Of a DNA stretch of 64,000 nt, positions 17,280 to 26,092 are shown in pieces. The position numbers were made by a program, and so were the translations under genes. Where the stretch lies: contig NZ_JANBVF010000001.1 of assembly GCF_024437655.1 (NCBI RefSeq), positions 62,001 to 126,000 on the forward strand, read 5' to 3'. The DNA comes from Chitinolyticbacter albus (GTDB taxonomy: Bacteria; Pseudomonadota; Gammaproteobacteria; Burkholderiales; Chitinibacteraceae). The notes below the pieces were generated by a model. The model worked only from the letters and a program-made list of their open reading frames with translations. It ran no database searches and was not told the origin of the DNA. The first letter of the stretch is position 1, and every line of letters begins with the position of its first letter.

Positions 17280-18963
17280 ATGGCGGTGGTTACCGATAGC
17301 CCGCTGGTTGCCGCGCTACCGCCGCGCAGATTTCTTCGGCGACCTTGGCGCCAGCTTGATCGTCAGCCTGTTGCTGATCCCACAGAGCATGGCCTACGCC
17401 TTGCTCGCCGGGTTGCCGGCCGAGGTGGGGCTCTACGCCAGTACGTTGCCCCTATTGGCGTACGCGCTATTCGGCCATGGCATGACGCAATCGGTCGGCC
17501 CGATGGCACTGACCTCGCTGATGACGGCCGACGCCTTGGCCACCGCGGTCGCAGGCGGTCACGATGCGCTCGCAGCCGCCTGCGTACTGGCCCTGCTCAG
17601 CGGCACCATGCTGATGGTCTTCGGCCTGCTGCGGCTGGGCCGGATCACGCGCCTGCTGTCCTTGCCAGTGGTGAGCGGCTTTACCAGCGGCACGGCCATC
17701 CTGATCGCGCTGGGCCAGCTGGGACCGTTGCTAGGCGTGCGACTGGCGGGTGAACAGGCTCCGGCGCTGCTGGCGCAACTACCCTGGGCCCTGCGGGATG
17801 CCACTGGCAGCGTACTGGGGTTTGGCTTGGCGGCCCTCATCGGTTTCTGGCTGGTCGGGGACGTATTGGTCGCGCAGCTGCAACGCACGCGCCTTAATGC
17901 ACGCACAGCCTTGTTGCTCGGCCGAGTCGCGCCGGTGGCGCTGCTGGTCGCGTTGACCGCGCTGGCTACGTCACGCGGCGGCCTGGCTACCATCGGCGCG
18001 CTACCGCAACTGCAACTGGCCTGGTCGTGGCCCGATGCGTCGCTGGAGCTGGTCGCCGCATTGTGGCTGCCCGCGCTGCTGATCGGCCTCGTCGGCTATC
18101 TGCAGAGCCTGACCATCGCCCGGACATTGGCCGCGCAACGACGCGAAACCGTCGACGCCGACCAGGAGTTGCTGGCCTTGGGTGCCGCCAACCTGGCTGC
18201 GGGCAGCATCGGCGGCATGCCGGTCAGCGGCGGCTTCTCGCGTACCGCCGTCAATGCCGGCGCCGGGGCGCGCACGCCGCTCGCAGGCGTCTACACCGCC
18301 TGCTGGATCGTCCTGGCGGGCGCTTGGCTCACCCCGTGGCTGGCCCTGCTGCCCAAGGCCGCGCTCGCCGCCACCATCGTGCTCGCCGCGCTCAAGCTGA
18401 TCGACTGGCGCCAGCTGCGGGCGAGCTGGCGTTACGACAAGCGCGACGGCGCGGCGCTGCTGGCCACGCTGGCGGTCACCCTGCTGTTCGGCGCCATGCC
18501 GGGCATTGCCAGCGGCGTACTGCTGTCGCTGGCGCTCTATATCCAGCGCACCAGCCAGCCGCAGATCGTCACCCTGGGCCGTCTGCCCGGTAGCGAGCAT
18601 TTTCGCAACGTCGAGCGCTTCAGCACCGAAACCTGGCCGCAACTGACGCTGCTACGGATCGACGAAAACCTGTACTTCGGCAACGCCCTCGCGGTCGAGG
18701 AAGGCGTGCTGGCCAGAGCAACGCGGGAGACCCGCGATCTCGTGCTGGTGCTCTCGGGGGTCGCCAGCATCGATTACAGCGCAGCCGGCATGCTGGCCGA
18801 GCTCGACCGCCTGCTCGCCGAGCAGGGCGTGCGCCTTTACCTTGCCGAACTCAAGATGGCGCTGCACGAGCAACTGGCCAGCAATGGCCTGCTGCAGCCC
18901 CTGCTGGCGCGCAGCTTCCTCAACCCGCACCAGGCGGTAGAGGCGCTGCTCACGCCGCCATGA
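17272..18963 (+). CDS. SulP family inorganic anion transporter
   Basis: 563-residue SulP/SLC26 transporter. The N-terminal motif is LLLIPQSMAYALLAGLPAEV, with the family GLYAS and GPMAL signals, about 10-12 membrane segments, and a C-terminal cytoplasmic STAS domain from about residue 430 (RIDENLYFGNA, LVLSGVASIDYSAAGML). The start is a GTG at 17272 overlapping the previous gene. SulP proteins carry sulfate, bicarbonate or other anions. Being the last gene of the BigR-controlled operon suggests sulfate or a sulfur oxyanion, for example export of oxidised sulfur (inference). Confidence 0.9.
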   Translation: MGEWRWLPIARWLPRYRRADFFGDLGASLIVSLLLIPQSMAYALLAGLPAEVGLYASTLPLLAYALFGHGMTQSVGPMALTSLMTADALATAVAGGHDALAAACVLALLSGTMLMVFGLLRLGRITRLLSLPVVSGFTSGTAILIALGQLGPLLGVRLAGEQAPALLAQLPWALRDATGSVLGFGLAALIGFWLVGDVLVAQLQRTRLNARTALLLGRVAPVALLVALTALATSRGGLATIGALPQLQLAWSWPDASLELVAALWLPALLIGLVGYLQSLTIARTLAAQRRETVDADQELLALGAANLAAGSIGGMPVSGGFSRTAVNAGAGARTPLAGVYTACWIVLAGAWLTPWLALLPKAALAATIVLAALKLIDWRQLRASWRYDKRDGAALLATLAVTLLFGAMPGIASGVLLSLALYIQRTSQPQIVTLGRLPGSEHFRNVERFSTETWPQLTLLRIDENLYFGNALAVEEGVLARATRETRDLVLVLSGVASIDYSAAGMLAELDRLLAEQGVRLYLAELKMALHEQLASNGLLQPLLARSFLNPHQAVEALLTPP

Positions 18964-18986
18964 AAAAGCCCGGCCTAAGCCGGGCT
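18962..18986 (-). terminator. Terminator between sulP and pyk, with T-tract on the pyk strand
   Basis: Perfect 8-bp stem AGCCCGGC / GCCGGGCT around CTAA. On the minus strand it is followed by a T run (AAAAA at 18963-18967 on the plus strand), so it terminates pyk. The same stem may also serve sulP. Confidence 0.8.
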
Positions 18987-19004
18987 CTCGGGTACGCACC
19001 GCGT

Positions 19005-20441
19005 TTAGCGCGCCTTGCGATCGCCGATCTTCACGATCTTCAGGCTGTTGGTGCCGCCGCCCATGCCGACCACGTCGCCATAGGTGAAGATCACCACGTC
19101 GCCGTTCTGCACGATGCCCAGGCGCAGCATCTCGACTTCAGCGCGAACCAGCAGATTTTCGCGGTCGGCGTTCTCGTGCGCCAGCATCACCGGGTAAACG
19201 TCGCGGAACAGCGCCAGGCGGTTGTAGGTGTCGGCTTCCGGCGTCAGCGCGTACACCGGCACGCCGGAGACAAAGCGGCTGATCCACAGCGCGGACGAAC
19301 CCGACTGGGTCAGCGCGGCAATCGCGCGCACCTTCAGATGCGTTGCGGCAAACAATGCCGCCATCGAAATGCTCTGGTCGATGCGATGAAAATCGCCTTG
19401 CGCCAGCACTTCGTCGCTTACCTTGCTGTCGACCGATTTCTCGGCCTCGAGACAGACGCGCACCATGGCCTCGACCGTTTCAATCGGGAATTTGCCGCTG
19501 GCCGATTCGGCCGACAGCATCACCGCGTCGGTGCCATCGAGCACGGCGTTGGCGACGTCGGACACTTCGGCGCGGGTTGGCACCGGGCTCGTGATCATCG
19601 ATTCCATCATCTGCGTGGCGGTGATGGTCAGCTTGTTCTTGCGGCCGGCGGCCTTGATCATCTTCTTCTGCAGCGCCGGCACCGCCGCATCGCCCACTTC
19701 AACGGCCAGATCGCCCCGGGCAACCATGATGCCATCGGAAGCGTCGAGGATTTCCTCAAGGTTGGCCACGGCTTCGGTACGCTCGATCTTGGCGATCAGC
19801 AGCGCCTTGCTGCCGGCCGCGCGCAACAGCGTGCGCGCCATGTACATGTCGGCACCGGACTTGGGGAACGAGACGGCTACATAGTCGGCGTGCAGCTTGG
19901 CCGCCGTCTTGATGTCTTCCATGTCCTTGGCGGTCAGCGCCGGCGCGGTCAGGCCACCGCCTTGCTGGTTGATGCCCTTGTTGTTGGACAGGATGCCGCC
20001 CACCTTGACCACCACGTGGATTTCGCTGCCGAGCACCTCGGTCACTTCGAACACCAGGCGGCCATCGTCCAGCAACAGGATGGCGCCGGTATCGACGTCG
20101 TTCGGCAGCTCCTTGTAATCGAGGCCGACGCGCTCCTGGTTACCCATGGTGCAGTTGGCGTCGAGGATGAACTTGTCGCCATTCTTCAATTCGATCTTGT
20201 TCTTCTCGAACTTGCCGACGCGGATCTTGGGGCCTTGCAGGTCAACCAGCACCGCCACCGGCCGCAACGACTTAGCGGCAAGCTCACGCACCAGCGCGGC
20301 GCGATCGATGTGATCCTGCGCGGTACCGTGCGAGAAATTGAGGCGGACCATGTTCACGCCGGCGGCAAGCAGGCGCTCCAGCGTGGCTGCATCGCTGGTG
20401 GCTGGGCCCAGCGTGGCGACGATCTTGGTGCTGCGTAACAT
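19005..20441 (-). CDS. pyk: Pyruvate kinase
   Basis: Glycolytic enzyme that converts phosphoenolpyruvate and ADP to pyruvate and ATP. It has 478 residues. It begins STKIVATLGPATS, with NFSHG, LVDLQGPKIRVG, the catalytic-site signature LLIAKIERTEAVANLEEI, GIMVARGDLAVEVG and the C-terminal regulatory domain. AGGAGC lies 5 bp before the ATG. It resembles the PykA (type II) form more than PykF by overall pattern, but I would not fix the paralogue. A tRNA-Arg gene lies upstream on the same strand. Confidence 0.95.
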   Translation of the reverse strand: MLRSTKIVATLGPATSDAATLERLLAAGVNMVRLNFSHGTAQDHIDRAALVRELAAKSLRPVAVLVDLQGPKIRVGKFEKNKIELKNGDKFILDANCTMGNQERVGLDYKELPNDVDTGAILLLDDGRLVFEVTEVLGSEIHVVVKVGGILSNNKGINQQGGGLTAPALTAKDMEDIKTAAKLHADYVAVSFPKSGADMYMARTLLRAAGSKALLIAKIERTEAVANLEEILDASDGIMVARGDLAVEVGDAAVPALQKKMIKAAGRKNKLTITATQMMESMITSPVPTRAEVSDVANAVLDGTDAVMLSAESASGKFPIETVEAMVRVCLEAEKSVDSKVSDEVLAQGDFHRIDQSISMAALFAATHLKVRAIAALTQSGSSALWISRFVSGVPVYALTPEADTYNRLALFRDVYPVMLAHENADRENLLVRAEVEMLRLGIVQNGDVVIFTYGDVVGMGGGTNSLKIVKIGDRKAR

Positions 20442-20607
20442 AGGAACTGCTCCTGTCTTGGAATACTGTTGGTTATGCTTTTATACGGCAGAGACGAGAC
20501 ACACCGCCCGGGGTGCGCAGGGGACACACCGCGGCAGGCGCGGCGTACAGAAGAACACGGCGGATAAATCCGGTGTATGTCGTCATGAGTTGGCGCGTGC
20601 GCCGGTT

Positions 20608-20682
20608 TGGCACCCCCGACAGGAATCGAACCTGTAACTAGCCCTTAGGAGGGGCTCGTTATATCCATTTAACTACAGGGGC
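20608..20682 (-). tRNA. tRNA-Arg(CCU)
   Basis: Minus strand: acceptor GCCCCTG pairs with CGGGGGT (one G-T at each end region). The anticodon stem-loop AGCCC-CTCCTAA-GGGCT carries CCT. The T-arm is ACAGG-TTCGATT-CCTGT, with G73 and an encoded CCA (20608-20610). Confidence 0.95.
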
Positions 20683-21179
20683 AACAACCCAAGCCACGCG
20701 GCTTGATTTGTTTGATCTTCAACGGCTTGCCTTCCCAACCCAAGGCTGCGCAGTTAGCGCCTTGTCCTTCGGTTTGCATGAGCTTGAGCCGTTGTTTTCC
20801 GATCGGTGCTGCCGATAAGCAACGCGAGTCTGTCGCAGCGGCATCAATAGCACTCGAATACGGCGGCATTATACCGATCTACTGCGGCTGGCGGGCCACC
20901 GTACGTGCGAAGAAACAGGAAAAACTGATCTTGGACAGATCACGTGTCTGTCGCCTATCGCAGCGCAGCCGGATAGGCGAACCGTAGCGAGCCCCAGCGG
21001 CCTGCGCCGCGCCGGTCAAATGGCCAGCGCAACCGGGTGGCAAAGCCACCAGTCTGGGCGCAAGCTGCCGCAGCACACGCTACATTAAAGCGTTTGTCAC
21101 CCCGGGACCGCAATGCGTGGTGCTGCCTCTTGCCTTGCCCTGCGCTCGTGCTCCCCCTTCCCACCCTCGGATGCCTGCC
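20683..21179. other. About 500 bp without a supported gene
   Basis: No open frame here looks like a real protein on either strand. ATTATA at 20868-20873 gives TATAAT on the minus strand and could belong to a promoter for the tRNA-Arg transcript, but no good -35 accompanies it. Nothing else is recognised. Confidence 0.4.
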
Positions 21180-21563
21180 ATGCCCACCTTCAAACCCGAG
21201 CACTACAACAGCGTATCGCCCTATCTGATCGTCGCGAACGCTGCCGCGACGATCCTTTTCCTGCAACAGGCGTTCGACGGTGTGGCGCTGCGCCAGTATC
21301 CGGGCGAAGCCGGGCGGATCATGCATGCCGAGGTACGGCTCGACGACACGGTGATCATGCTGGCAGATGCGCACCCGGATTGGCCAGCGGTACTGGCCCA
21401 TGTCCACATCTACGTGCCCGACGTGGATGCCACCTACCAGCGTGCCCTGGCTGCCGGCGCGACGTCGGTGCAGGAACCTGTGCAGAAAGCCGACGAGGAC
21501 AAGCGCGGCGGGGTGAAGGATGCAGGCGGGACCACGTGGTGGATTGCCACCCGAATCGGGTAA
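21180..21563 (+). CDS. VOC superfamily protein (PhnB-like glyoxalase/bleomycin-resistance fold)
   Basis: 127-residue protein of the PhnB-like VOC group. It starts MPTFKPEHYNSVSPYLIV, continues ATILFLQQAFDG and IMHAEVRLDDTVIMLAD, and ends GGTTWWIATRIG. These proteins form paired beta-alpha-beta-beta-beta modules, and the substrate is usually unknown. The ATG at 21180 is preferred because CGGA lies 8 bp upstream; an ATG at 21171 would add three residues. It is probably a stand-alone gene. Confidence 0.82.
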   Translation: MPTFKPEHYNSVSPYLIVANAAATILFLQQAFDGVALRQYPGEAGRIMHAEVRLDDTVIMLADAHPDWPAVLAHVHIYVPDVDATYQRALAAGATSVQEPVQKADEDKRGGVKDAGGTTWWIATRIG

Positions 21564-21631
21564 TCCTTCGCAGGCGCGCGTCGCAGCTCGGCTGCTAGGC
21601 TGGCTTTGGTCATTTGCGCTAAGGAACCGCC

Positions 21632-22004
21632 ATGCTGTTGCGTCTGCCACTGCTCAGCGGCGTGCTGCTGCACCTTTATTCCCTGTTGTTTCTGGCGTCG
21701 GGCGGGCCGAACCTATTTATCGCAACGCTATTTGCCTGGTCCTGCCTGCCGTATGCCGTATGCCGTTGCGGCCTTGCTGCCCAAGCTACGCCTGCCCCCT
21801 GCGATCGGCGCCGGCTACGCTATGGCGGCACTGACGGGCGACCTGTACATGCACTACGCGGCGTTCCTCCGGCCCCGGTCCTCAACCGCCGCGCTCGGTC
21901 TGCTGCTGATGCCGCTCTGGAACCTTGTGCTGATCGGCCCGATCGGAGCGGCAAGCGCGTGGGGATGGCAGCGCCTGCGTATCCTTTGCTCTCCCCCACG
22001 GTAA
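21632..22004 (+). pseudogene. Small membrane protein gene interrupted by a 7-bp tandem duplication
   Basis: Frame 1 from the ATG at 21632 reads a membrane protein (RLPLLSGVLLHLYSLLFLAS, then FIATLFAWSCLPYAV) and then turns into out-of-frame Arg-rich sequence. A second frame continues the membrane protein (VAALLPKLRLPPAIGAGYAM, LGLLLMPLWNLVLIG) to a stop at 22002-22004. The switch lies in TGCCGTA TGCCGTA TGCCGTT at 21747-21767. Removing one 7-bp unit restores a continuous protein of about 121 residues with four hydrophobic segments. The gene is therefore either a recent frameshift mutant, phase-variable, or a sequencing artefact. The family is not recognised. Confidence 0.75.
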
Positions 22005-22019
22005 CGAGGAGGCTACATC

Positions 22020-22463
22020 ATGGCTGGTAGATCGCCCAAGCCCGCGGGAAAATCTGCTACCCCGATACTCCTGTCGGGTGGCAATCCGCAAATCGCCAAG
22101 GCCGACGGCGATGCGCCGGTGCAGGCCTACATCGCCGCGATGCCGGGCTGGAAGCACGACGTCGGTCGCCAACTCGACGCGCTGATCGAACGCACGGTGC
22201 CCAATGTGCAAAAAGCGGTGCGCTGGAACACGCCGTTCTACGGCATCGCCGGCGAGGGCTGGTTTCTGGCCTACCACTGCCTCAGCAAATACGTGAAAGT
22301 CGCTTTTTTGAATGGCACATTGCTGCAGCCCATGCCTCCGATCGCCTCCAGGCAGGAAGGCACTCGCTACTTCCATATCCACGAAGACGACCAACTCGAC
22401 GAAACCTCGCTCGCCAGCTGGATCAGGCAGGCGGCATCGCAGCCAGGCGAGCGCTGTTTCTGA
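22020..22463 (+). CDS. DUF1801 domain-containing protein
   Basis: 147-residue protein of the DUF1801 (YdhG-like) family. It has the typical VQAYIAAMPGWKHDVGRQL, RTVPNVQKAVRWNTPFYGI and WFLAYHCLSKYVKVAF. The basic N-terminus (RSPKPAGKS) is variable in the family. GAGGAGG lies 7 bp before the ATG. It starts 15 bp after the frameshifted membrane gene, so the two may share a transcript. Biochemical role is unknown. Confidence 0.85.
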   Translation: MAGRSPKPAGKSATPILLSGGNPQIAKADGDAPVQAYIAAMPGWKHDVGRQLDALIERTVPNVQKAVRWNTPFYGIAGEGWFLAYHCLSKYVKVAFLNGTLLQPMPPIASRQEGTRYFHIHEDDQLDETSLASWIRQAASQPGERCF

Positions 22464-22740
22464 ATTGCCATGCGCGCGCGCCCAATTGCAGCAAGGCGGG
22501 CTGGATAGCGACAGCGCCGATGCGTAAACCCCGCAACCGATCAACCGGAAAAAGCCGCCGGCCAGCCCCTGAGCGACCATGGCCAGCCCGTGTTTGCTGC
22601 CAGGTGTGATTCGGACAAAACGATAGGTCGGATATGAACATTGGATCTGGCACCGACCCGGATTAGGCTGCACGCTCAGGCAATTGGCGCGAGCGCAGAC
22701 GCGCCCAGCCGACTCTCGATAACGACAAAGGATGGATGAG

Positions 22741-24339
22741 ATGCAACGAACATTCGCACTCGGTGCGCTGGTCATGGCTGCGGTCGCAGCCTATGCCCAG
22801 GCAGCCTACCCGGCCTGGGCCGAAGGCAACACCTATGTGGCTGGCAGCTACGTGAGCTACAACGGTCGCGACTACCAGGCGCAGATTACCCACACCGCGT
22901 ACGTAGGTGCGGGCTGGAACCCGGCGGTGACCAACACGCTGTGGCGCGACCTGGGCCCATCGAGCGGTAATCCGCAACCCACCGCAACGCCGACACCGCG
23001 CCCCACCGCCACCCCGCAGCCAACCGCCACGCCGCGCCCGGCCACCCCGACTCCGGTCGGCCAGTGCAGCTACGTGGTCTGGCAAGCCGGCGTGAACTAC
23101 ACGCTGGGCACCGTGGTGCAATACCAGGGCGCGTACTACCGGGTGAAGGCGGTGACCGCCAACGGCACCGACGGCACCATTCCGACCATCAGCACCTGGT
23201 ATTGGGAGCCGACCACCTGCTCGGGCACCGCCACCCCGACGCCGCGCCCCACCGCCACCCCGTTACCCACCACCACGCCCACCCCGCGTCCGGCCACGCC
23301 GACCCCCGTGCCGCAGTGCAGCTATGTGGTCTGGCAATCGGGCGTGAACTACTCGCTCGGCACCGTGGTGCTGTACCAGGGCAGCTATTACCGGGTGAAG
23401 GCCGTCGGCGCCAATGGCAGCGACGCCACCATCCCGACCATCAGCACCTATTACTGGGAACCGACCACCTGCTCCGGCACCGCTACGCCGACACCGACCC
23501 CGGCAGGCCCGACCCCGACGCCAACCCCAGGCACGGCCAAGAAGATCGTCGGCGGCTACTGGCCGTACTGGCCGGGCTCACAGATCCGTATCCGCGACGT
23601 GCCGACGGGCTACAACCTGATCTATCTATTCGCGGCCACCCCGGTGGGCGGCTCGCCCGGTACCACGGGCGCAGTGCAATGGAACACGCCGGGTGACGGC
23701 CGTGGCGCAGCCACCAACCTGAAGGCGGACATCCAGTACGCCCGCAGCACGCAGGGCCGCAAGATCATCCTGTCCGTCGGCGGCGCCGGCAACGGCATGA
23801 GCTTCCCGAACCGGGCCAAGTCGCAGGCCTTCGTCGACAGCGTGACCGGCATCTACAACCAGCTCGGTGGCTTCGATGGCTTGGACTGGAACACCTTCGA
23901 GGCCGACCAGACGCCGGATACCTCGGAAATGGTCTGGATCAGCCAGCAGCTGAAGGCACGGTATCCGGGCTTCCTGATCTCGGCACCGCCCGCACCGTGG
24001 AATGCCCGCGACAAGACCTTCTGCCGCGACATGCTGGTGGCCGGTGTGCTCGACTACTGCGCACCGCAGTACTACGACGGCCCTAACCTCGCCGAAGTCA
24101 GCTACGTGGTGAACAACGTCAACGAGTGGGTCGCGCTACTGGGTGCGGAACACGTGGTGGTCGGCTTCGGCGTGTGGAACCAGACCAACTACATGAGCAT
24201 CGACCAGGCGATTTCCGCGTGGAACCAGATCAAGGCCAGCCATCCGGCTATCCGCGGCACCTTCAACTGGCAGATCGGCACCGATGAAACCCAGGGTTGG
24301 CCGTACGCCACGCGCATGCCGGCGCTGGTCAATCCCTGA
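22741..24339 (+). CDS. Secreted GH18 chitinase with three chitin-binding modules
   Basis: Extracellular chitin hydrolase of 532 residues. It has a signal peptide (1-22, cleaved after YAQA). A CBM5/12-type module at about 23-75 (YPAWAEGNTYVAGSYVSY, WRDLG) is followed by Pro/Thr linkers separating two near-identical modules at about 110-161 and 193-245 (CSYVVWQ.GVNY.LGTVV, YYWEPTTC). The GH18 domain covers about 267-532. The catalytic loop reads D379-G-L-D382-W-N384-T-F-E387, not the classical DxxDxDxE: Asn replaces the last Asp and Glu is one residue further. AAGGA lies 8 bp before the ATG at 22741. Type II export is likely. Confidence 0.93.
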   Translation: MQRTFALGALVMAAVAAYAQAAYPAWAEGNTYVAGSYVSYNGRDYQAQITHTAYVGAGWNPAVTNTLWRDLGPSSGNPQPTATPTPRPTATPQPTATPRPATPTPVGQCSYVVWQAGVNYTLGTVVQYQGAYYRVKAVTANGTDGTIPTISTWYWEPTTCSGTATPTPRPTATPLPTTTPTPRPATPTPVPQCSYVVWQSGVNYSLGTVVLYQGSYYRVKAVGANGSDATIPTISTYYWEPTTCSGTATPTPTPAGPTPTPTPGTAKKIVGGYWPYWPGSQIRIRDVPTGYNLIYLFAATPVGGSPGTTGAVQWNTPGDGRGAATNLKADIQYARSTQGRKIILSVGGAGNGMSFPNRAKSQAFVDSVTGIYNQLGGFDGLDWNTFEADQTPDTSEMVWISQQLKARYPGFLISAPPAPWNARDKTFCRDMLVAGVLDYCAPQYYDGPNLAEVSYVVNNVNEWVALLGAEHVVVGFGVWNQTNYMSIDQAISAWNQIKASHPAIRGTFNWQIGTDETQGWPYATRMPALVNP

Positions 24340-24367
24340 TCACCCTGTTGCTTGAGGGTGGCACCGT

Positions 24368-24395
24368 AGGGCCTCGCTTCGGCGAGGCCCTTTTT
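24368..24395 (+). terminator. Intrinsic terminator after the chitinase gene
   Basis: 9-bp stem GGGCCTCGC (24369-24377), TTCG loop, GCGAGGCCC (24382-24390), then TTTTT. Confidence 0.9.
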
Positions 24396-24685
24396 ATGTG
24401 CTTGCCCGGATGCACGCAAGGTAGCCATCGAAGATAGTGGCGCCGAGCGCACGCAACCGCACCGGCGCGGCCCACAAAGCCCTTGGGCGATCTCGCACTC
24501 AGTTGCCGTACACCTTCTAGTGCGAGCGACAGCCAGGAGTCCTGGTTTATCGCTTTTCAGGACGTTACGCGCGGCCTGCCAGAACGCTACACGGGATCTA
24601 GTCAGCCGCCCTTGGTGCTGCGACGCCAAGGTGCGCCATCGATCGCCACCCTGTCTGCGCTGAACGCAGCTTATAGGCCCCACAA
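24396..24685. other. About 290 bp between two terminators, no gene supported
   Basis: Open frames on both strands lack ribosome sites and recognisable protein sequence. I see no repeat or RNA structure apart from the flanking terminators. Confidence 0.4.
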
Positions 24686-24720
24686 AACAAAACCGGAAGG
24701 CTAGGCCTTCCGGTTTTGTT
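24686..24720. terminator. Very strong bidirectional hairpin terminator
   Basis: Perfect 16-bp stem, 24686-24701 against 24705-24720, with the 3-base loop TAG. A-rich on the left and T-rich on the right, so it can stop transcription in both directions. It directly follows the Tim44-like gene on the minus strand. Confidence 0.9.
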
Positions 24721-24737
24721 TGAGTCAGCAGAACCGA

Positions 24738-25652
24738 TCAAGCGTTCTGCTGGATCCCTGCCACCACCCAGCCGGTCCGGCCATCGAGCGGCTTGGTCAA
24801 ATGCCAGGTTTCGTCGACATTCACCGGTGCGGCACCAGCTTCCTCGCGCACAAGCCCGGTGAAACGCACGCTGGTCACATAGCGGCTACTTTCCTGCGTC
24901 GCTTCGAGCACCTGGGCGTTGATACTCACCACTTCGGTGGTCTGCGGCGCGCTACCGCGCTCGGCCAGTTGCAGCTTCACTTCGGCGTACATCTCGGGTG
25001 AAGTGAACTCGCGCAGATCGTCGAGATTGCCCGCGTCGAACGCGGCCTGCAGGCGGATGAAGTTGAGCTTGGCTTCACGCTCGAAACCGGTCACATCGAA
25101 TCCCGGCGGCAGGCTGGGAGCCGTGACGGGCTGGGCCGACGATTGCCACACGCTGTTGCTCGCGGCACCTGGCATGACCGGCTCGTTCACACGGGCGGCG
25201 GGCTCGAACGAGCGCGGCTGAGGCGCCGGCTGTTGTTGCCACGACGGCACGCCGTTGCCAGCACCCGCGTAGGCCGTGGCCGGCGCCTTCGGTCGCATAC
25301 GGTTCATGATGAAACGGATCGCGACAAAAGCCGCCAGTGCCAAGAGCGCGATCATCACGAAGTTGGCCATGCCCGCGCCCATGCCGAGGTGCGAAAACAG
25401 TGCGGCCAGACCCAGGCCTGCGGCGAGGCCGGCGATGGGGCCCATCCAGCTGTTCTTGCGCGGCGCGGCGCCCTGCATCGGCTGCTGCTTGGCCGGCGCC
25501 TGATCGACGCTGCGTTGCGGCGCGGCGTTACGATCGACCGAGCGCTGCATGCCGGACGATCTGCCGCCGCCAAAGCGCTTGGCTTCGGCGTCGTCGGCCA
25601 TGGCGCCAAAGCCGATGAACACGGCAAAAACGGCAACCAGAAAACGTTTCAT
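24738..25652 (-). CDS. Tim44-like domain membrane protein
   Basis: 304-residue protein of the bacterial Tim44-like family. A signal-like N-terminal helix (RFLVAVFAVFIGFGAMA) is followed by a low-complexity basic/Gln region, two membrane segments at about 72-115 (GPIAGLAAGLGLAALFSHLG, FVMIALLALAAFVAIRFI), a Pro/Gln linker and the C-terminal Tim44 domain (about 185-304: EREAKLNFIRLQAAFDAGNL, ending RTGWVVAGIQQNA). GGGGG lies 5 bp before the ATG at 25650-25652. Such proteins are of uncertain function in bacteria and are placed at the membrane. Confidence 0.88.
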   Translation of the reverse strand: MKRFLVAVFAVFIGFGAMADDAEAKRFGGGRSSGMQRSVDRNAAPQRSVDQAPAKQQPMQGAAPRKNSWMGPIAGLAAGLGLAALFSHLGMGAGMANFVMIALLALAAFVAIRFIMNRMRPKAPATAYAGAGNGVPSWQQQPAPQPRSFEPAARVNEPVMPGAASNSVWQSSAQPVTAPSLPPGFDVTGFEREAKLNFIRLQAAFDAGNLDDLREFTSPEMYAEVKLQLAERGSAPQTTEVVSINAQVLEATQESSRYVTSVRFTGLVREEAGAAPVNVDETWHLTKPLDGRTGWVVAGIQQNA

Positions 25653-25800
25653 CAAAACCCCCGATAGTGAATGTGCGGCACACCTTGCGCACCGCCAGCA
25701 TGGACCGGCGGCACGCGATTTGGTTCACGCGCTCGCAAGCGTACAACATGGTCACGAACGTGCGCATTTCAAGCGTCGCGTCAACGCGGCGCGTGGCGGC

Positions 25801-26016
25801 TCAATCCGCCTTGCGGGTGTTGTCCGGGTCGTACAGCATGCCGGTATCGTGATCGAACGGCTTTTGCAGCGTCACATCGACGCGGTGCACGCCGGGCAAC
25901 GCGCCCGGTGCTGCCAGCACCTGGCCACGCGGCGAGTGGTGCGGATGCAGATCGGCGTGCGCTGGAAACACGCCACGAAACGTTTCCGGATGCCTGAGGG
26001 CGGTGGCGAGGCTCAT
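25801..26016 (-). CDS. Small protein of unknown function at the 3' end of the ABC permease operon
   Basis: 71-residue product starting MSLATALRHPETFRGVF, His-rich near residues 21-29 and ending LYDPDNTRKAD. AAGGAGC sits 8 bp before the ATG at 26014-26016, which is good support for translation. It follows the second permease gene by 76 bp on the same strand. No signal peptide or membrane segment is seen. I do not recognise it. It may be the 5' fragment of a larger gene. Confidence 0.5.
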   Translation of the reverse strand: MSLATALRHPETFRGVFPAHADLHPHHSPRGQVLAAPGALPGVHRVDVTLQKPFDHDTGMLYDPDNTRKAD

Positions 26017-26092
26017 GGCGCAATGCTCCTTGCTTGGGAACAAGGCTGGGACTCGCGTGCGTGGCGCGGCGTTCAGCGCAACCGACAGCAGG

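Noticed and set aside
20669-20869. A 66-codon minus-strand gene overlapping tRNA-Arg
   Set aside because: It would run into the tRNA itself, has no ribosome site, and the peptide has no recognisable pattern.
22464-22740. A membrane-protein fragment on the minus strand between the DUF1801 gene and the chitinase
   Set aside because: A short hydrophobic reading exists but lacks a start, ribosome site and family pattern.
22960-23540. Tandem DNA repeats or a CRISPR-like array
   Set aside because: The repetition encodes Pro/Thr linkers and two duplicated chitin-binding modules within one open frame; there are no unique spacers.
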